A stretch of DNA of 64,000 nucleotides from Vibrio proteolyticus NBRC 13287 (GTDB lineage Bacteria; Pseudomonadota; Gammaproteobacteria; Enterobacterales; Vibrionaceae), in assembly GCF_000467125.1 (NCBI RefSeq), contig NZ_BATJ01000011.1, positions 62,001 to 126,000 of the forward strand, given 5' to 3'. How positions within the stretch are numbered: position 1 is the stretch's first letter; each line of letters opens with the position of its first letter. A program made the translations under genes and the position numbers. This document shows positions 36,600 through 46,288 of this stretch, in pieces. The notes beneath the pieces were generated by a model, which made no database searches, was not told where the DNA came from, and saw only the letters and a program-made list of their open reading frames with translations.

Positions 36600-37856
36600 A
36601 TGACCTCGATTTTAGATGACCTTCAACAACGTGGCCTGATCGCACAGGCCACCGATCTCGATACACTCCACTCTCTGCTCACCGAACCACAAGTGATTTA
36701 CTGCGGCTTCGATCCGACCGCAGGCAGCCTGCATATTGGTCACCTGGTGCCACTTATCCTGATGCAGCGTTTTAGACAAGCAGGGCACAAGCCTCTGGCT
36801 TTGATTGGCGGAGCGACCGGTATGATTGGCGATCCGAGCTTTAAAGCCACCGAACGCATGCTCAACAGCGCCGAGACGGTGCAAGGCTGGGTCGCCCAAC
36901 TGGCACAACAAATTCGCGGTATCCTCCCGGCGGAGGACGCGGTGGCCTTTGAGGTGGTGAACAACGCCGACTGGATCGGCTCGCTAAACGTGATTGAATT
37001 TCTGCGTGATATCGGCAAGCACTTTTCCATCAATGCGATGATGAATCGCGAGTCGGTTCGCCAGCGTTTGGAGCGTGCGGAACAGGGCATATCCTTTACC
37101 GAATTCAGTTACGCGTTGTTGCAATCGTACGATTTTGCCTACCTCAATCGAAAACATGGCTGCACACTGCAAATTGGCGGCAGTGACCAATGGGGTAATA
37201 TTGTCAGCGGGATCGATCTGACCCGGCGACTGAATGGCAATAAAGTGTTTGGTATGACACTGCCATTGATCACAAAGGCCGATGGCACCAAATTCGGCAA
37301 AACCGAAGGTGGGGCGGTGTGGCTCGATGCCAGACAAACCTCACCGTTCAGCTTCTACCAATTCTGGCTCAATACCAATGATGACGATGTGTACCGTTTT
37401 TTACGCTACTACACTTTTTTGTCACTGGATGACATTGAGGCATTGGAAGTCGAAGACAAACAGCGTGTGGGAAAGCCACGGGCTCAGCAAGTGCTGGCCG
37501 AGCAGGTGACTCGGTTTGTGCATGGTGAAGATGGACTCAGCAGTGCTCAGCGTATCACTCAGGCGATGTTTGATGGCCAGTGGCAAACACTTACGCAAGC
37601 TGAGCTCGCACAGATTGCTCAGGATGGCCTGCCCGTTACGGCGATTGAGTCGAGTATTTCGCTTTCACAAGCACTGGTCACGAGTGGCCTGGCAAAATCG
37701 CGTCGTATCGCACGTGAGTTGATCAGCAACGGAGCCATTCGTGTCAATGGTGAGCGAGTGCAACACGACAACCTCAGTGGTTACTTTGCCTTATTTGATC
37801 GTTATTGGGTGATTCAGCGCGGCAAAAAAAGCTTCCACTTACTTTGTTTGCAATAG
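36600..37856 (+). CDS. tyrS: Tyrosyl-tRNA synthetase
   Basis: Class I synthetase charging tRNA-Tyr; 418 residues. HIGH motif at residues 45-48 ([10 protein letters not shown]), KMSKS-like motif KFGKT near 231-235 ([16 protein letters not shown]), C-terminal S4 RNA-binding domain ([20 protein letters not shown]). This is the E. coli-like TyrS type. Vibrios often carry two tyrS genes; this may be the second copy. AGGCGG precedes the ATG. The 12-bp palindrome TCCCTATAGGGA is at 36531-36542 in the upstream region; its role is unknown. Confidence 0.96.
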   Translation: MTSILDDLQQRGLIAQATDLDTLHSLLTEPQVIYCGFDPTAGSLHIGHLVPLILMQRFRQAGHKPLALIGGATGMIGDPSFKATERMLNSAETVQGWVAQLAQQIRGILPAEDAVAFEVVNNADWIGSLNVIEFLRDIGKHFSINAMMNRESVRQRLERAEQGISFTEFSYALLQSYDFAYLNRKHGCTLQIGGSDQWGNIVSGIDLTRRLNGNKVFGMTLPLITKADGTKFGKTEGGAVWLDARQTSPFSFYQFWLNTNDDDVYRFLRYYTFLSLDDIEALEVEDKQRVGKPRAQQVLAEQVTRFVHGEDGLSSAQRITQAMFDGQWQTLTQAELAQIAQDGLPVTAIESSISLSQALVTSGLAKSRRIARELISNGAIRVNGERVQHDNLSGYFALFDRYWVIQRGKKSFHLLCLQ

Positions 37857-38028
37857 TGCAGTCGCGGTCAGCCAATGGTAGGCCGCATCAGCTTTGCCTG
37901 GACGTCGTAGCGTGAATGACGAAATTTATGTATTTGAGCGTGGATTTCGTCACAAGGGTCGATATCATAAGGAGATCTCGCCAGCACAGTGTTAACTGCC
38001 TGGCACGACTTTTCTTTGAGTGGGATGC

Positions 38029-38931
38029 ATGGACAGAATCAGCGCACTGAAAATATTTGTTTCAATCGTCGAACAGGGCAGCCTGTCAGCGGCAGCCAAA
38101 CACCTGGATATCGAGCGAACCAAAGTATCCCGCCACCTTTCTGAGCTGGAAGAGTGGGTTGGTACCCGCCTGCTGCACCGTACAACTCGTACTCAGAGTC
38201 TGACGGAAGCTGGTGAGCAAACACTGGAACGTGCCTACCAAATCCTGAATTTAACCGATGACATCGGAGCCATTTCAGATCGACAACACAATACCCTGTC
38301 CGGGCGGTTGAGGATCACCTGCAGCTATTCGATGATCGATGCGTTTCTGCTTGCCGCCATCAACGACTTTTGCGCACTATGGCCCAAGGTGCAGATTGAA
38401 CTGGTGGTGGCCGATCGCAGCATTCACCTGGTCGAGGAAGGCATCGATCTGGCCGTGCGCATCAGTAACGACCTTGATACCAATGTGATTGCGCGCCAAA
38501 TCGGGGTGTGTCGCTCGGTAGTCGTCGCTGCGCCCGAGTACCTCAGCAAGTACGGCACCCCCGATTCACTTCAAGCGCTGCGCGCGCACAGTTGTCTGAC
38601 TTTCAGCTATTTTGGCAAAAGTGAATGGCATTTTGACAAAGAGGGCAACAGTGAATCGGTGCCGGTAACGGGCCAGCTGACGGCCAATATTTCAACGATT
38701 CTACTCAACGCCACGCTCAGTGGCGGTGGCGTGAGTATGCAGCCGCTGGCCAGTGTACAGCCATACATACGTTCTGGTGAGCTGGTGCCATTGCTGACTG
38801 ACTGGGAACCGAGACAGTTGGGGGTGCACCTGGTGTATTCCAACCGCCGCCAGGTCACGACGTTACTGCGCCAGTTTATCGATTTTGTTGTGGAGCGGAT
38901 GCACCGGGATCCGGTGTGGAACAGCGCTTAA
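38029..38931 (+). CDS. LysR-family transcriptional regulator, CrgA-like
   Basis: 300 residues from the ATG at 38029; a GTG three codons earlier is an alternative. N-terminal winged helix (ISALKIFVSIVEQGSLSAAA, HLDIERTKVSRHLSELE), then the effector domain (RLRITCSYSMIDAFLLAAIN). It has no divergent partner; the MBL gene at 39074 in the same direction is the nearest candidate target. Effector unknown. Confidence 0.88.
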   Translation: MDRISALKIFVSIVEQGSLSAAAKHLDIERTKVSRHLSELEEWVGTRLLHRTTRTQSLTEAGEQTLERAYQILNLTDDIGAISDRQHNTLSGRLRITCSYSMIDAFLLAAINDFCALWPKVQIELVVADRSIHLVEEGIDLAVRISNDLDTNVIARQIGVCRSVVVAAPEYLSKYGTPDSLQALRAHSCLTFSYFGKSEWHFDKEGNSESVPVTGQLTANISTILLNATLSGGGVSMQPLASVQPYIRSGELVPLLTDWEPRQLGVHLVYSNRRQVTTLLRQFIDFVVERMHRDPVWNSA

Positions 38932-39073
38932 ATGTGCGTAAAATGAAATAGTGTTCGGTAATATATACCATTATTGTTGCAAAATATGCACTAGTTATGT
39001 GCGAGAGCGTGGCTATTTCTTTTTCGTTCAGTTGGTAAAGTAGGCCTCGTTAGTTACTGATGAGGCAAAAACT

Positions 39074-39922
39074 ATGAAACCTGTTACCACACTGATTTTA
39101 ACCACCGCTCTGGCTTCTGGCTCTGCAATGGCAGACCTGACTCTGACCACCTATAACCCTCAGGATAAAGGCATCTTTCCTGTCGCTTCTACTCTGATTG
39201 AGGGAGAGAAAAACGCCGTTCTTTTTGATGCTCAATTTGGCGTAGAAGAAGGGAAACACGTTCTGAATATGATTCAGAAATCGGGTAAACAACTTCAGGC
39301 AATCTACATTACTGCAGGCGACCCGGACTTCTACTTTGGCTTAGAGCCGATCGTTAAAGCGTATCCGGACGTGAACATCTATGCCACTCAAGCGGTGGTC
39401 GATCACATCAAGCGTACTAAAGATCAGAAGATCAGTTACTGGGGCCCGATCTTAGGTGAAAATGCACCAAAATCTGTTTATGTGCCGCAAGTGTTCAACG
39501 GTAACATTAGCCTGGAAGGGGAAAGCATTGAACTGAAAGAAGGCGGTACGCATCAGGCTTATTACTGGATTCCTTCACTGAAAACTGTACTGGGTGGCGT
39601 GTCTGTGGCGTCAGGTGGTCATGTTTGGATGGCGGATGCTGCGACACATGAGAAACGCATCGAGTGGGTTCAGGGACTGGATCGCATGCTGGCACTGAAA
39701 CCGACACGCGTGATTCCGGGTCACTACATTGGTGAAGAGCCTGTAGGCACAGACGCCGTAACGTTTAACCGTGATTACGTCGCGACTTACGACGTTAACG
39801 TGGCAAACTCACAAAATTCTGCTGAACTGATTAAGAAAACGATGCAAGCCTACCCTCAGTTTGAAGCGGATGCCGGTTTGGAACTGGGTGCTAAGGTTAG
39901 CATGGGTGAAATGAACTGGTAA
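39074..39922 (+). CDS. Periplasmic MBL-fold protein with altered metal motif
   Basis: 282 residues with a signal peptide (residues 1-20, ending GSAMA). The fold is recognisable from STLIEGEKNAVLFDAQFG, YWIPSLKTVLGGVSVASGGH and TRVIPGHYIG. At the place of the canonical HxHxDH it reads ITAGDPDFYFGLEP: both His of the first pair and the last His are missing, while the Asp remains. So it should not be a classical two-zinc hydrolase. This may be a family-wide change, not a recent loss. A terminator follows. Confidence 0.85.
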   Translation: MKPVTTLILTTALASGSAMADLTLTTYNPQDKGIFPVASTLIEGEKNAVLFDAQFGVEEGKHVLNMIQKSGKQLQAIYITAGDPDFYFGLEPIVKAYPDVNIYATQAVVDHIKRTKDQKISYWGPILGENAPKSVYVPQVFNGNISLEGESIELKEGGTHQAYYWIPSLKTVLGGVSVASGGHVWMADAATHEKRIEWVQGLDRMLALKPTRVIPGHYIGEEPVGTDAVTFNRDYVATYDVNVANSQNSAELIKKTMQAYPQFEADAGLELGAKVSMGEMNW

Positions 39923-39941
39923 TCCCTGCTTAACCTGATGC

Positions 39942-39972
39942 AACACGGCTTCTGTAAAGAAGCCGTGTTTTT
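39942..39972 (+). terminator. Terminator of the MBL-fold gene
   Basis: AACACGGCTTC, loop TGTAAA, GAAGCCGTGTT followed by a T run. Confidence 0.9.
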
Positions 39973-40000
39973 ATTTATCGTCCAATCGAAAAGAGAATCC

Positions 40001-41218
40001 ATGCAACTGACTCAGAGCGGAACCACCAAACCTTCGCTGTTTCTTTATATTATTCTTGGCGCCATCGGAGCCCTGACCCCGTTCGCCATTGACATGTATT
40101 TGCCGGCGATGCCGGCGATCGCCGAGGATCTTGCGGTGCCAGCCAGTGCAGTGCAGATCACGTTGACCGCTTATTCCATTGGTTTTGCGCTGGCCCAGAT
40201 GATCCATGGTCCGCTATCAGACAGCCTGGGTCGCAAACCCGTGATGGTGGTGGGGACTTTGCTGTTTGGTTTGGGTTGTGCGCTGGCGGCCAACGTACAC
40301 TCAATTGAAATGTTTATTGCGCTACGCATCGTTCAGGGAATGGCGGGCGCGGCCAGTGCCGTGGTGCTTCAGGCGCTAGTTCGGGATATGTTTGACCGTG
40401 AAGATTTCGCTCGTACCATGTCGTTTGTCAGCCTGGTGGTGACGGTTGCGCCGCTGATGGCCCCCCTGGTTGGTGGCTATCTGTCGTTGTATTTGGGCTG
40501 GGAATCGATTTTCTATGTTCTGGCGTTGTTGGCTCTGATTATTGTTGCGCTGGTGGCATTCTGTCTGCCGGAAACGCTCAGTGCCGAGCATCGGCGTCCG
40601 TTTGAACTGTGGGCGACGCTGGCGGCGTATGGTGCGCTCTCGCGCGATATGCGAGTGCTTTGTCTGGTCTTGTGTGGTGCGTTTTCATTTGCCGGAATGT
40701 TTGCTTTTCTGACCGCAGGATCGTTTGTTTACATTACGCTTTATCACATTCCGCCGGAGCACTTTGGCTACTATTTTGCCCTGAATATCGTCGTGATGAT
40801 GGTGATCACCAGCATCAACGGACGCTACGTTAAAAAAGTGGGCATTCCTGCGATGCTCCGGGTTGGTTTGGGGATGCAGGTGCTGGCCGGAATGGGTTTA
40901 GTACTGGTGGAACTGCTGGGGCTAAGTTACCCGTTTATGGTGGCCTGCATCATGATATTTGTCGGCAACGTTGCCCTGATTGGCAGCAACGCCATGGGGT
41001 TGCTAATGAGTGATTTCCCTCAAATGGCAGGCACAGTGGCCGCTGTGGCCGGGACGCTGCGCTTTGCCCTGGCAGGGATTGTCGGCGCTTGTGTTTCTAT
41101 GTTGTCTCACTATGGCGCCATGCCAATGGCCGTCGCGATGTGTCTGTGTGGTGTTGGGTCATGGGCGACATTCCATTACGCCAGTCGTCACCTTGCAGAA
41201 TCCTCCGCTGATGCCTGA
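40001..41218 (+). CDS. bcr: Bcr/CflA-family drug efflux MFS transporter
   Basis: 405 residues from ATG 40001, preceded by AAGAGAA. About 12 helices. Bcr/CflA signs: IGALTPFAIDMYLPAMPAIA at the first helix, HGPLSDSLGRKPVM in the loop between helices 2 and 3, and GMAGAASAVVLQALVRDMFD in helix 5. Members export bicyclomycin, sulphonamides or cysteine. It starts after the terminator of the MBL gene, so it is a separate unit. Substrate not certain. Confidence 0.9.
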   Translation: MQLTQSGTTKPSLFLYIILGAIGALTPFAIDMYLPAMPAIAEDLAVPASAVQITLTAYSIGFALAQMIHGPLSDSLGRKPVMVVGTLLFGLGCALAANVHSIEMFIALRIVQGMAGAASAVVLQALVRDMFDREDFARTMSFVSLVVTVAPLMAPLVGGYLSLYLGWESIFYVLALLALIIVALVAFCLPETLSAEHRRPFELWATLAAYGALSRDMRVLCLVLCGAFSFAGMFAFLTAGSFVYITLYHIPPEHFGYYFALNIVVMMVITSINGRYVKKVGIPAMLRVGLGMQVLAGMGLVLVELLGLSYPFMVACIMIFVGNVALIGSNAMGLLMSDFPQMAGTVAAVAGTLRFALAGIVGACVSMLSHYGAMPMAVAMCLCGVGSWATFHYASRHLAESSADA

Positions 41219-41235
41219 TGTCATTTTGATCTTCA

Positions 41236-41261
41236 ACAAAAAGCCCCGCATTGCGGGGCTT
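41236..41261 (-). terminator. Terminator of trhO (minus strand) near the bcr end
   Basis: AAGCCCCGCA and TTGCGGGGCTT; on the minus strand the stem is followed by TTTTTG. Confidence 0.8.
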
Positions 41262-41290
41262 GTCGGTTAAGGCTGCGCTGGTGGTGTGGC

Positions 41291-42274
41291 TCAGCTGTTT
41301 TGCTGTCGCTGCGTTTGCTTGCGTTGCAATTTTTCCTGACGCTTTTGCTCAGCTGTTTTGACGGCATCGCCACCCACATGGTTTTCACCACGCTCACGGG
41401 CGAGCTGCACCTGCTTTTCGCGCTCACGGAAACGGATCACTTGCTCTTCACTGTGTGTGCCGTGGCATTTCGGACAACTGACGCCTTGTTCGAATTTGTC
41501 GGACTGTTTATCTGCTTCTGTGATTGGCAGGCGACACGCGTTACACAGGTCGTATTCGCTCTTTTCCAGTTGATGGTTGACCGCAACACGGCCGTCAAAC
41601 ACATAGCAGTCACCTTGCCACAAGCTCTCTTCTTCAGGCACTTCTTCAAGATACTTCAGGATGCCGCCTTCGAGATGGTAAACCTCGTCGAAGCCCTGTT
41701 CTTTCATGTAAGCGGTGGATTTTTCACAGCGGATTCCACCTGTACAGAACATCGCGACTTTCTTGTGTTTGCTCGGGTCCATGTTCTGTTTGACATAATC
41801 CGGGAACTCACGGAACGTCTCGGTTTTTGGGTTAACGGCGTTCTGGAACGTACCCAATTCGATTTCATAGTCGTTCCGGGTGTCGACCACAAACACTTCT
41901 GGATCAGAAATCAGGTCATTCCATTCCTTGGGTTTGATATAAGTGCCGACCACGTGACGAGGGTCGATGCCTTCAACGCCCATGGTGACGATTTCCTGTT
42001 TGAGTTTGACCTTAGTGCGGTTAAATGGCTGTTCATGATTGAGTGACTCTTTATAGCTGATGCCCGCCAGGCGAGAATCTGCGTTTAGCCATGCCAGTAG
42101 CGCATCAATACCTTTACGGGGGGCGGCCACTGTGCCATTAATGCCCTCTTTCGCCAGCAGCAATGTACCGCGCACCTGATGTTGTTCCATCAACTCTCTT
42201 AGAGGCTCCCGAAGCTCCTGATAATTTTCCAGCTCGACGAACTTGTACAGAGCACAGACAACATAGTGATTCAT
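41291..42274 (-). CDS. trhO: tRNA uridine(34) hydroxylase TrhO
   Basis: 327 residues, UPF0176/YceA family. It makes 5-hydroxyuridine at the wobble position of tRNAs. N-terminal acylphosphatase-like part ([15 protein letters not shown]), rhodanese domain with Cys in [14 protein letters not shown] near residue 180, and a zinc-ribbon-like CNACRLP...CPKCHGTH segment. The C-terminal tail is Gln/Lys/Arg-rich. It is a single gene with its own terminator. A 248-codon frame on the opposite strand is only its shadow. Confidence 0.94.
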   Translation of the reverse strand: MNHYVVCALYKFVELENYQELREPLRELMEQHQVRGTLLLAKEGINGTVAAPRKGIDALLAWLNADSRLAGISYKESLNHEQPFNRTKVKLKQEIVTMGVEGIDPRHVVGTYIKPKEWNDLISDPEVFVVDTRNDYEIELGTFQNAVNPKTETFREFPDYVKQNMDPSKHKKVAMFCTGGIRCEKSTAYMKEQGFDEVYHLEGGILKYLEEVPEEESLWQGDCYVFDGRVAVNHQLEKSEYDLCNACRLPITEADKQSDKFEQGVSCPKCHGTHSEEQVIRFREREKQVQLARERGENHVGGDAVKTAEQKRQEKLQRKQTQRQQNS

Positions 42275-42385
42275 GACGATTCCTTTTAACCGCTAACATA
42301 GAAATTGGGGCGCATTGTAACCAAGTAATAATACGACAAATACCGACAGTTAATAGGGGTATAGCGCGTGAGGGGAAAAGATGTC

Positions 42386-42413
42386 AAAAACCAACCACCT
42401 GGCCGGTGGTTGG
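42386..42413 (-). terminator. Terminator of the S33 peptidase gene
   Basis: CCAACCACC, loop TGGCC, GGTGGTTGG; on the minus strand five T follow. Confidence 0.85.
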
Positions 42414-42429
42414 TGTGATGTTAGAGGTT

Positions 42430-43725
42430 TTAGGCCAGTGTGGCTGCGGTCTGGTTGCCCATTGCGATCAGTCGGTCAAAAATGTGTTCGCCATCCGCTC
42501 GCAGACCATTGTGCTCATATTCGTTGGTGATCCACGCCTTGGCGTTTGGCATCAGTGCCAGGGTCTCACGGCTGATGTCCATTTCGACAAACATATCGTC
42601 GGCGTACACCGCGCAACTGACCGGCACTTTATTGTTCGCCAACTGTTTCTCGTCGTACAGGGCAGCCCAGTCGGATTTCTCTGCCAGCATGTCTGCGGCG
42701 GCTTTGAGCGGCTGCAAGTTGATGTATTGATCGAACATCCATGGGAATACCATCTCACCGGTAAACAGGAACGGCTGGCCTGTTTGATAGTTGAATTCGG
42801 GGTGTTGCTGACGAACCCGATGGGCACTCCATGACGAGGCAAAGCCCTGGCAGTAAATCGACTCGTGCAAAATGGCATAAATCGGGTGAGTCTGAAATGA
42901 CTGCTGCATCAATATTTCATTGAGAAATTCGTAACGCAGGCGCGGCTGCCCGTCGATCTCAACCAAGGCGTTTTCCAGTAGGTAGTAGGTTGGCAGGAAG
43001 CTGTCACTGACCCCGAAACTGATGCCGATTTGCTGGAACTGTTCGACGGTCAGGCGCTGGCCGTTGGGCAGGAACTCTTCGTGTTGCAGTAGATGGTCGG
43101 CGATCTTTTGGCACTGCGCCTGCGCTTGAGGAAATTGCTGGAAAAAAGCCTGATTTTTCTCTTTAGTACGTTTGAACGTTGCGTGATAGACGTCATCGGC
43201 ATGGCGTGAAATCGAGGGTACACCACCGGTGATGTAGCTGCGCAGCAAGCTCTGTGGAAACATTGATAAATAGGTCAGTGAGCAGAAACCACCGAAACTT
43301 TGACCTAGAATTGCCCACTGTGTAACGCCCAACTGCTCGCGGATGAATTCGGCGTCCCGCACAATGTTATCGGCGCGAAAGTAACTCAAATATTCCGCTT
43401 GTTGTACGGGACTCTTTGTTGCCAGTGTCTGATGGCTAATGACCGAACTGTTGCCAGTACCACGTTGGTCGAGCAGCAACACCCGATAATCCTTCAGAGC
43501 CCGTTTGATCCAGCCGGTGTTGCCATTCTGTCGTGGGGAAGGGAAACCAGGTCCGCCCTGAAAATACACCAGCCACGGCTTATCTGCATGGCGGTCGCCA
43601 GCTTGGGTGACTTCACGGGCAAAGACGTGGATGCGTCCCTTCTCGCTGTGGTGGTAATCCAATGGCACATCGAAATAGTGCGGGACGTAATGCAAACCTG
43701 CGTCAACAAAAGCTTGAGCAAACAT
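42430..43725 (-). CDS. Alpha/beta-hydrolase, prolyl aminopeptidase-like (S33)
   Basis: 431 residues from the ATG at 43725, preceded by AAGGAAT. The oxyanion region VYFQGGPGFPSPR and the nucleophile elbow ILGQSFGGFCSLTY (catalytic Ser) are those of S33 prolyl aminopeptidases; the Asp and His sit in the C-terminal third, with His likely in NEYEHNGLRADGE. It is longer than the 310-residue class and matches the 430-residue type. It would release N-terminal proline, or act as a related hydrolase. Confidence 0.88.
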   Translation of the reverse strand: MFAQAFVDAGLHYVPHYFDVPLDYHHSEKGRIHVFAREVTQAGDRHADKPWLVYFQGGPGFPSPRQNGNTGWIKRALKDYRVLLLDQRGTGNSSVISHQTLATKSPVQQAEYLSYFRADNIVRDAEFIREQLGVTQWAILGQSFGGFCSLTYLSMFPQSLLRSYITGGVPSISRHADDVYHATFKRTKEKNQAFFQQFPQAQAQCQKIADHLLQHEEFLPNGQRLTVEQFQQIGISFGVSDSFLPTYYLLENALVEIDGQPRLRYEFLNEILMQQSFQTHPIYAILHESIYCQGFASSWSAHRVRQQHPEFNYQTGQPFLFTGEMVFPWMFDQYINLQPLKAAADMLAEKSDWAALYDEKQLANNKVPVSCAVYADDMFVEMDISRETLALMPNAKAWITNEYEHNGLRADGEHIFDRLIAMGNQTAATLA

Positions 43726-44117
43726 GAGATTCCTTTTTTGATTTTGGATGGGGTCCTTATGGCGGCTAGTCTGCCGCAAAACCGTCGAGAGTGACAACAA
43801 TAAATCCCTTTGGACATGTGTCGCTGCACTCAGAGTAAGGTAAGCGAAGTCTGGAGCTCAAGCTTCATGCAAGCCTCTGATCCGCTGGCTTACAAAGTGG
43901 ATCGTCCCCGTCCATTTTATGAGACTCAAGGGCGCGGCCTGCCCGCTCTCCCGGTATTGATGAGTGGGGGCACTCTTGTCCATCTCCTCATGAAAGGATT
44001 ATTCACTCTTACCAAATAGTGAATTCAATTGGCATGGGATTCTCGCCAATTTCTATCCTGATAAGCTTTTCTCATCCGAATCTACAAGATGAATTGAGAG
44101 CACATAAAGAGGCCACT
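43726..44117. other. 392-bp divergent intergenic region (S33 peptidase / OYE)
   Basis: Promoters for both neighbours must lie here. No gene is convincing: the 69-codon plus-strand frame at 43810-44019 has no ribosome binding site or recognisable residues. A small dyad GAGTG-GGGG-CACTC lies near 43962-43978. I saw no NemR-like operator. Confidence 0.5.
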
Positions 44118-45209
44118 ATGACTTTATTATTTGAACCGACCCAACTGAAACAACTGTCACTGAGCAACAAAATTGTGATGGCGCCGATGACACGCGCGCG
44201 CAGCAGTCAACCGGGCAATATTCCCAACGCCATGATGGCCGAGTATTACGCGCAGCGTGCGTCTGCCGGCTTGATCATTACCGAAGCGACGCAGATCTCA
44301 GATGACAGCCAGGGCTACTCATTTACACCGGGTGTCTACACCGAACAGCAGGTTGAAGGCTGGAAGTTAGTGACTCAGGCTGTGCATGCTAATGGCGGCA
44401 AGATCTTCAACCAATTGTGGCATGTTGGTCGGGTTTCTCATCCGGTCTTCCAGCGCGGGCAAGCGCCGATGGCGCCTTCGGCGCTTAAGCCGGTGGATAC
44501 GCAAGTGTGGATCGCGAACGAACACGGTGACGGTGAGATGATCGACTGTCCGACACCGCGCGCGATGACTCAGGCCGACATTGAACGCGTGATTGAAAAC
44601 TTCGCCCATGCTGCCAGGCAAGCTGTACGCGCCGGTTTTGATGGTATCGAGATCCACGCAGGTAATGGCTATTTGATTGACCAGTTTCTGCGCACCAATT
44701 CCAACGCACGCACGGACGAGTACGGTGGCAGCCGCGAAAATCGTATTCGCTTTTTACTCCAGGTGGTTGACGCCGTCAGCGCGGCAATTGGTGCCGAGAA
44801 AGTGGGTGTGCGTCTGGCGCCATTCATCACGTTTAAAGACATGAACTGTCCGGATATCGTCCCCACCATACTGCTTGCTGCCAAAGCTCTGCAAGACAAA
44901 GGTGTTGCGTATCTGCATTTGTCGGAAGCTGACTGGGATGATGCCCCCACGATTCCAGAGTCATTTCGTCAGGCACTGCGCCTTAACTTTACCAACTGCA
45001 TCATCGTCGCTGGCCGTTATTCGATTGAGCGAGGCGAAGCCGTGCTCGCTAAAGGGTATGCCGATTTGGTCGCGTTTGGCCGCCCGTTTGTCGCCAATCC
45101 GGACCTGGTCACCCGAATGCAGCACAACGCGCCGTTGGCGGAACTCGATCCGGCAACTTTATTTGGTGGCAATGAAAAGGGGTACAGCGATTATCCCAGT
45201 CAATTTTAA
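44118..45209 (+). CDS. nemA: Old yellow enzyme-family alkene reductase (NemA-like)
   Basis: 363-residue FMN-dependent TIM barrel that reduces activated C=C bonds (N-ethylmaleimide, quinones, nitro compounds) with NAD(P)H. KIVMAPMTRARSS at the start, FNQLWHVGRVSHP, and the substrate-binding HAGNGYLIDQFLR (HxxN type) with DEYGGSRENRIRFLL are diagnostic. The ATG at 44118 follows AAAGAGG; the frame extends back to 44019. It is followed by nfsB and two further redox genes, an electrophile-detoxification cluster. Confidence 0.93.
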   Translation: MTLLFEPTQLKQLSLSNKIVMAPMTRARSSQPGNIPNAMMAEYYAQRASAGLIITEATQISDDSQGYSFTPGVYTEQQVEGWKLVTQAVHANGGKIFNQLWHVGRVSHPVFQRGQAPMAPSALKPVDTQVWIANEHGDGEMIDCPTPRAMTQADIERVIENFAHAARQAVRAGFDGIEIHAGNGYLIDQFLRTNSNARTDEYGGSRENRIRFLLQVVDAVSAAIGAEKVGVRLAPFITFKDMNCPDIVPTILLAAKALQDKGVAYLHLSEADWDDAPTIPESFRQALRLNFTNCIIVAGRYSIERGEAVLAKGYADLVAFGRPFVANPDLVTRMQHNAPLAELDPATLFGGNEKGYSDYPSQF

Positions 45210-45315
45210 AAAAATATTTGAAAATCATTCAACGCGCTGGTGGTTTTTCCAGAAGGAGCCGGACGCTATTGTAGCTGCCATCGCAATATGAATAACTGAA
45301 TATCTGGAGAAAATT

Positions 45316-45969
45316 ATGTCTATTGTTCAGGCCGCACAATCCCGTTACTCAACCAAAGCTTTTGATGCCAGCCGCAAAATCCCGGCGGATAACGTCGACG
45401 CCATTAAAACGTTGATCCGCATGAGTCCGTCTAGCGTGAACTCACAGCCATGGCACTTTATTGTCGCCAGTAGCGACGAAGGCAAAGCGCGTATTGCCAA
45501 GGCAACGCAAGGGGGCTACGCCTTCAACGAACGCAAAGTGTTGGACGCTTCTCATGTGGTGGTGTTTTGCGCCAAAACCAGCATTGATGAAGCGTATTTG
45601 CAGGCGCTACTTGAGCAGGAAGACAAAGACGGCCGCTTTGCCAATTCGGAGGCGAAGCAGGGTATGCATGGTGGACGCTCTTTTTTCGTCAACATGCATC
45701 GTTTTGATCTCAAGGATGCCAATCACTGGATGGAGAAACAGGTTTATCTGAATGTTGGTACGCTGCTGCTGGGCGCGTCGGCGATGGATATTGATGCTGT
45801 ACCTATCGAAGGTTTTGACCCGAAAATTCTCGATGAAGAGTTTGGGTTACGTGAAAAAGGTTATACCTCAGTTGTGATTGTGCCGCTGGGCTATCACAGC
45901 GAAGACGATTTTAACGCTAAGTTGCCGAAATCGCGCTGGGACCACCACACGGTGATGACGGAGCTGTAA
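45316..45969 (+). CDS. nfsB: Oxygen-insensitive NAD(P)H nitroreductase
   Basis: 217 residues, FMN-dependent homodimer reducing nitroaromatics, quinones and dihydropteridine. It matches E. coli NfsB closely as I remember it: [64 protein letters not shown]. It starts an operon; the next gene begins 2 bp after its stop. GGAGAAA precedes the ATG. Confidence 0.95.
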   Translation: MSIVQAAQSRYSTKAFDASRKIPADNVDAIKTLIRMSPSSVNSQPWHFIVASSDEGKARIAKATQGGYAFNERKVLDASHVVVFCAKTSIDEAYLQALLEQEDKDGRFANSEAKQGMHGGRSFFVNMHRFDLKDANHWMEKQVYLNVGTLLLGASAMDIDAVPIEGFDPKILDEEFGLREKGYTSVVIVPLGYHSEDDFNAKLPKSRWDHHTVMTEL

Positions 45970-45971
45970 CC

Positions 45972-46262
45972 ATGATTCATTTAATTGCGGAAATTAAAGC
46001 CGCCTCCGGTTGTGAGGCGGCACTGGAAGCTTTGTTAAAGGGCTTACTTGAACCTACACGGGAAGAAAATGGCTGCTGTCAGTACGAGTTGTTTGCCGAT
46101 CAGCAGATCCCGGGGCTGTACATAATGCAAGAAATTTGGTGTTCACAAGAAACCCTGGACCAACATTTGGTCAGTGAGCACTTCAACCATTTCAAACTAG
46201 AATCAGACCGTCTTGAACTGGTCGAATACGTACAACTGCGTCCGATGAATTTCATCGGCTAA
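45972..46262 (+). CDS. Antibiotic-biosynthesis-monooxygenase-fold protein (putative quinol monooxygenase)
   Basis: 96 residues, ferredoxin-like ABM fold. The family pattern is clear: LIAEIKAASGCEAALEALLK, TREENGCCQYELFADQQIPG, YIMQEIWCSQETLDQHLVSE and HFNHFK. Members include YgiN, which oxidises menadiol. Position between a nitroreductase and a quinone-type reductase supports a role on quinols. Likely translationally coupled to nfsB. Confidence 0.88.
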   Translation: MIHLIAEIKAASGCEAALEALLKGLLEPTREENGCCQYELFADQQIPGLYIMQEIWCSQETLDQHLVSEHFNHFKLESDRLELVEYVQLRPMNFIG

Positions 46263-46288
46263 AAATAAAAATGTTAGGGAGAATGATG

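Noticed and set aside
41300..42046. 248-codon open frame opposite trhO
   Set aside because: It lies fully antisense to a clear TrhO gene and shows no family motif.
43810..44019. 69-codon frame in the gap before the OYE gene
   Set aside because: No ribosome binding site, no recognisable composition or family.
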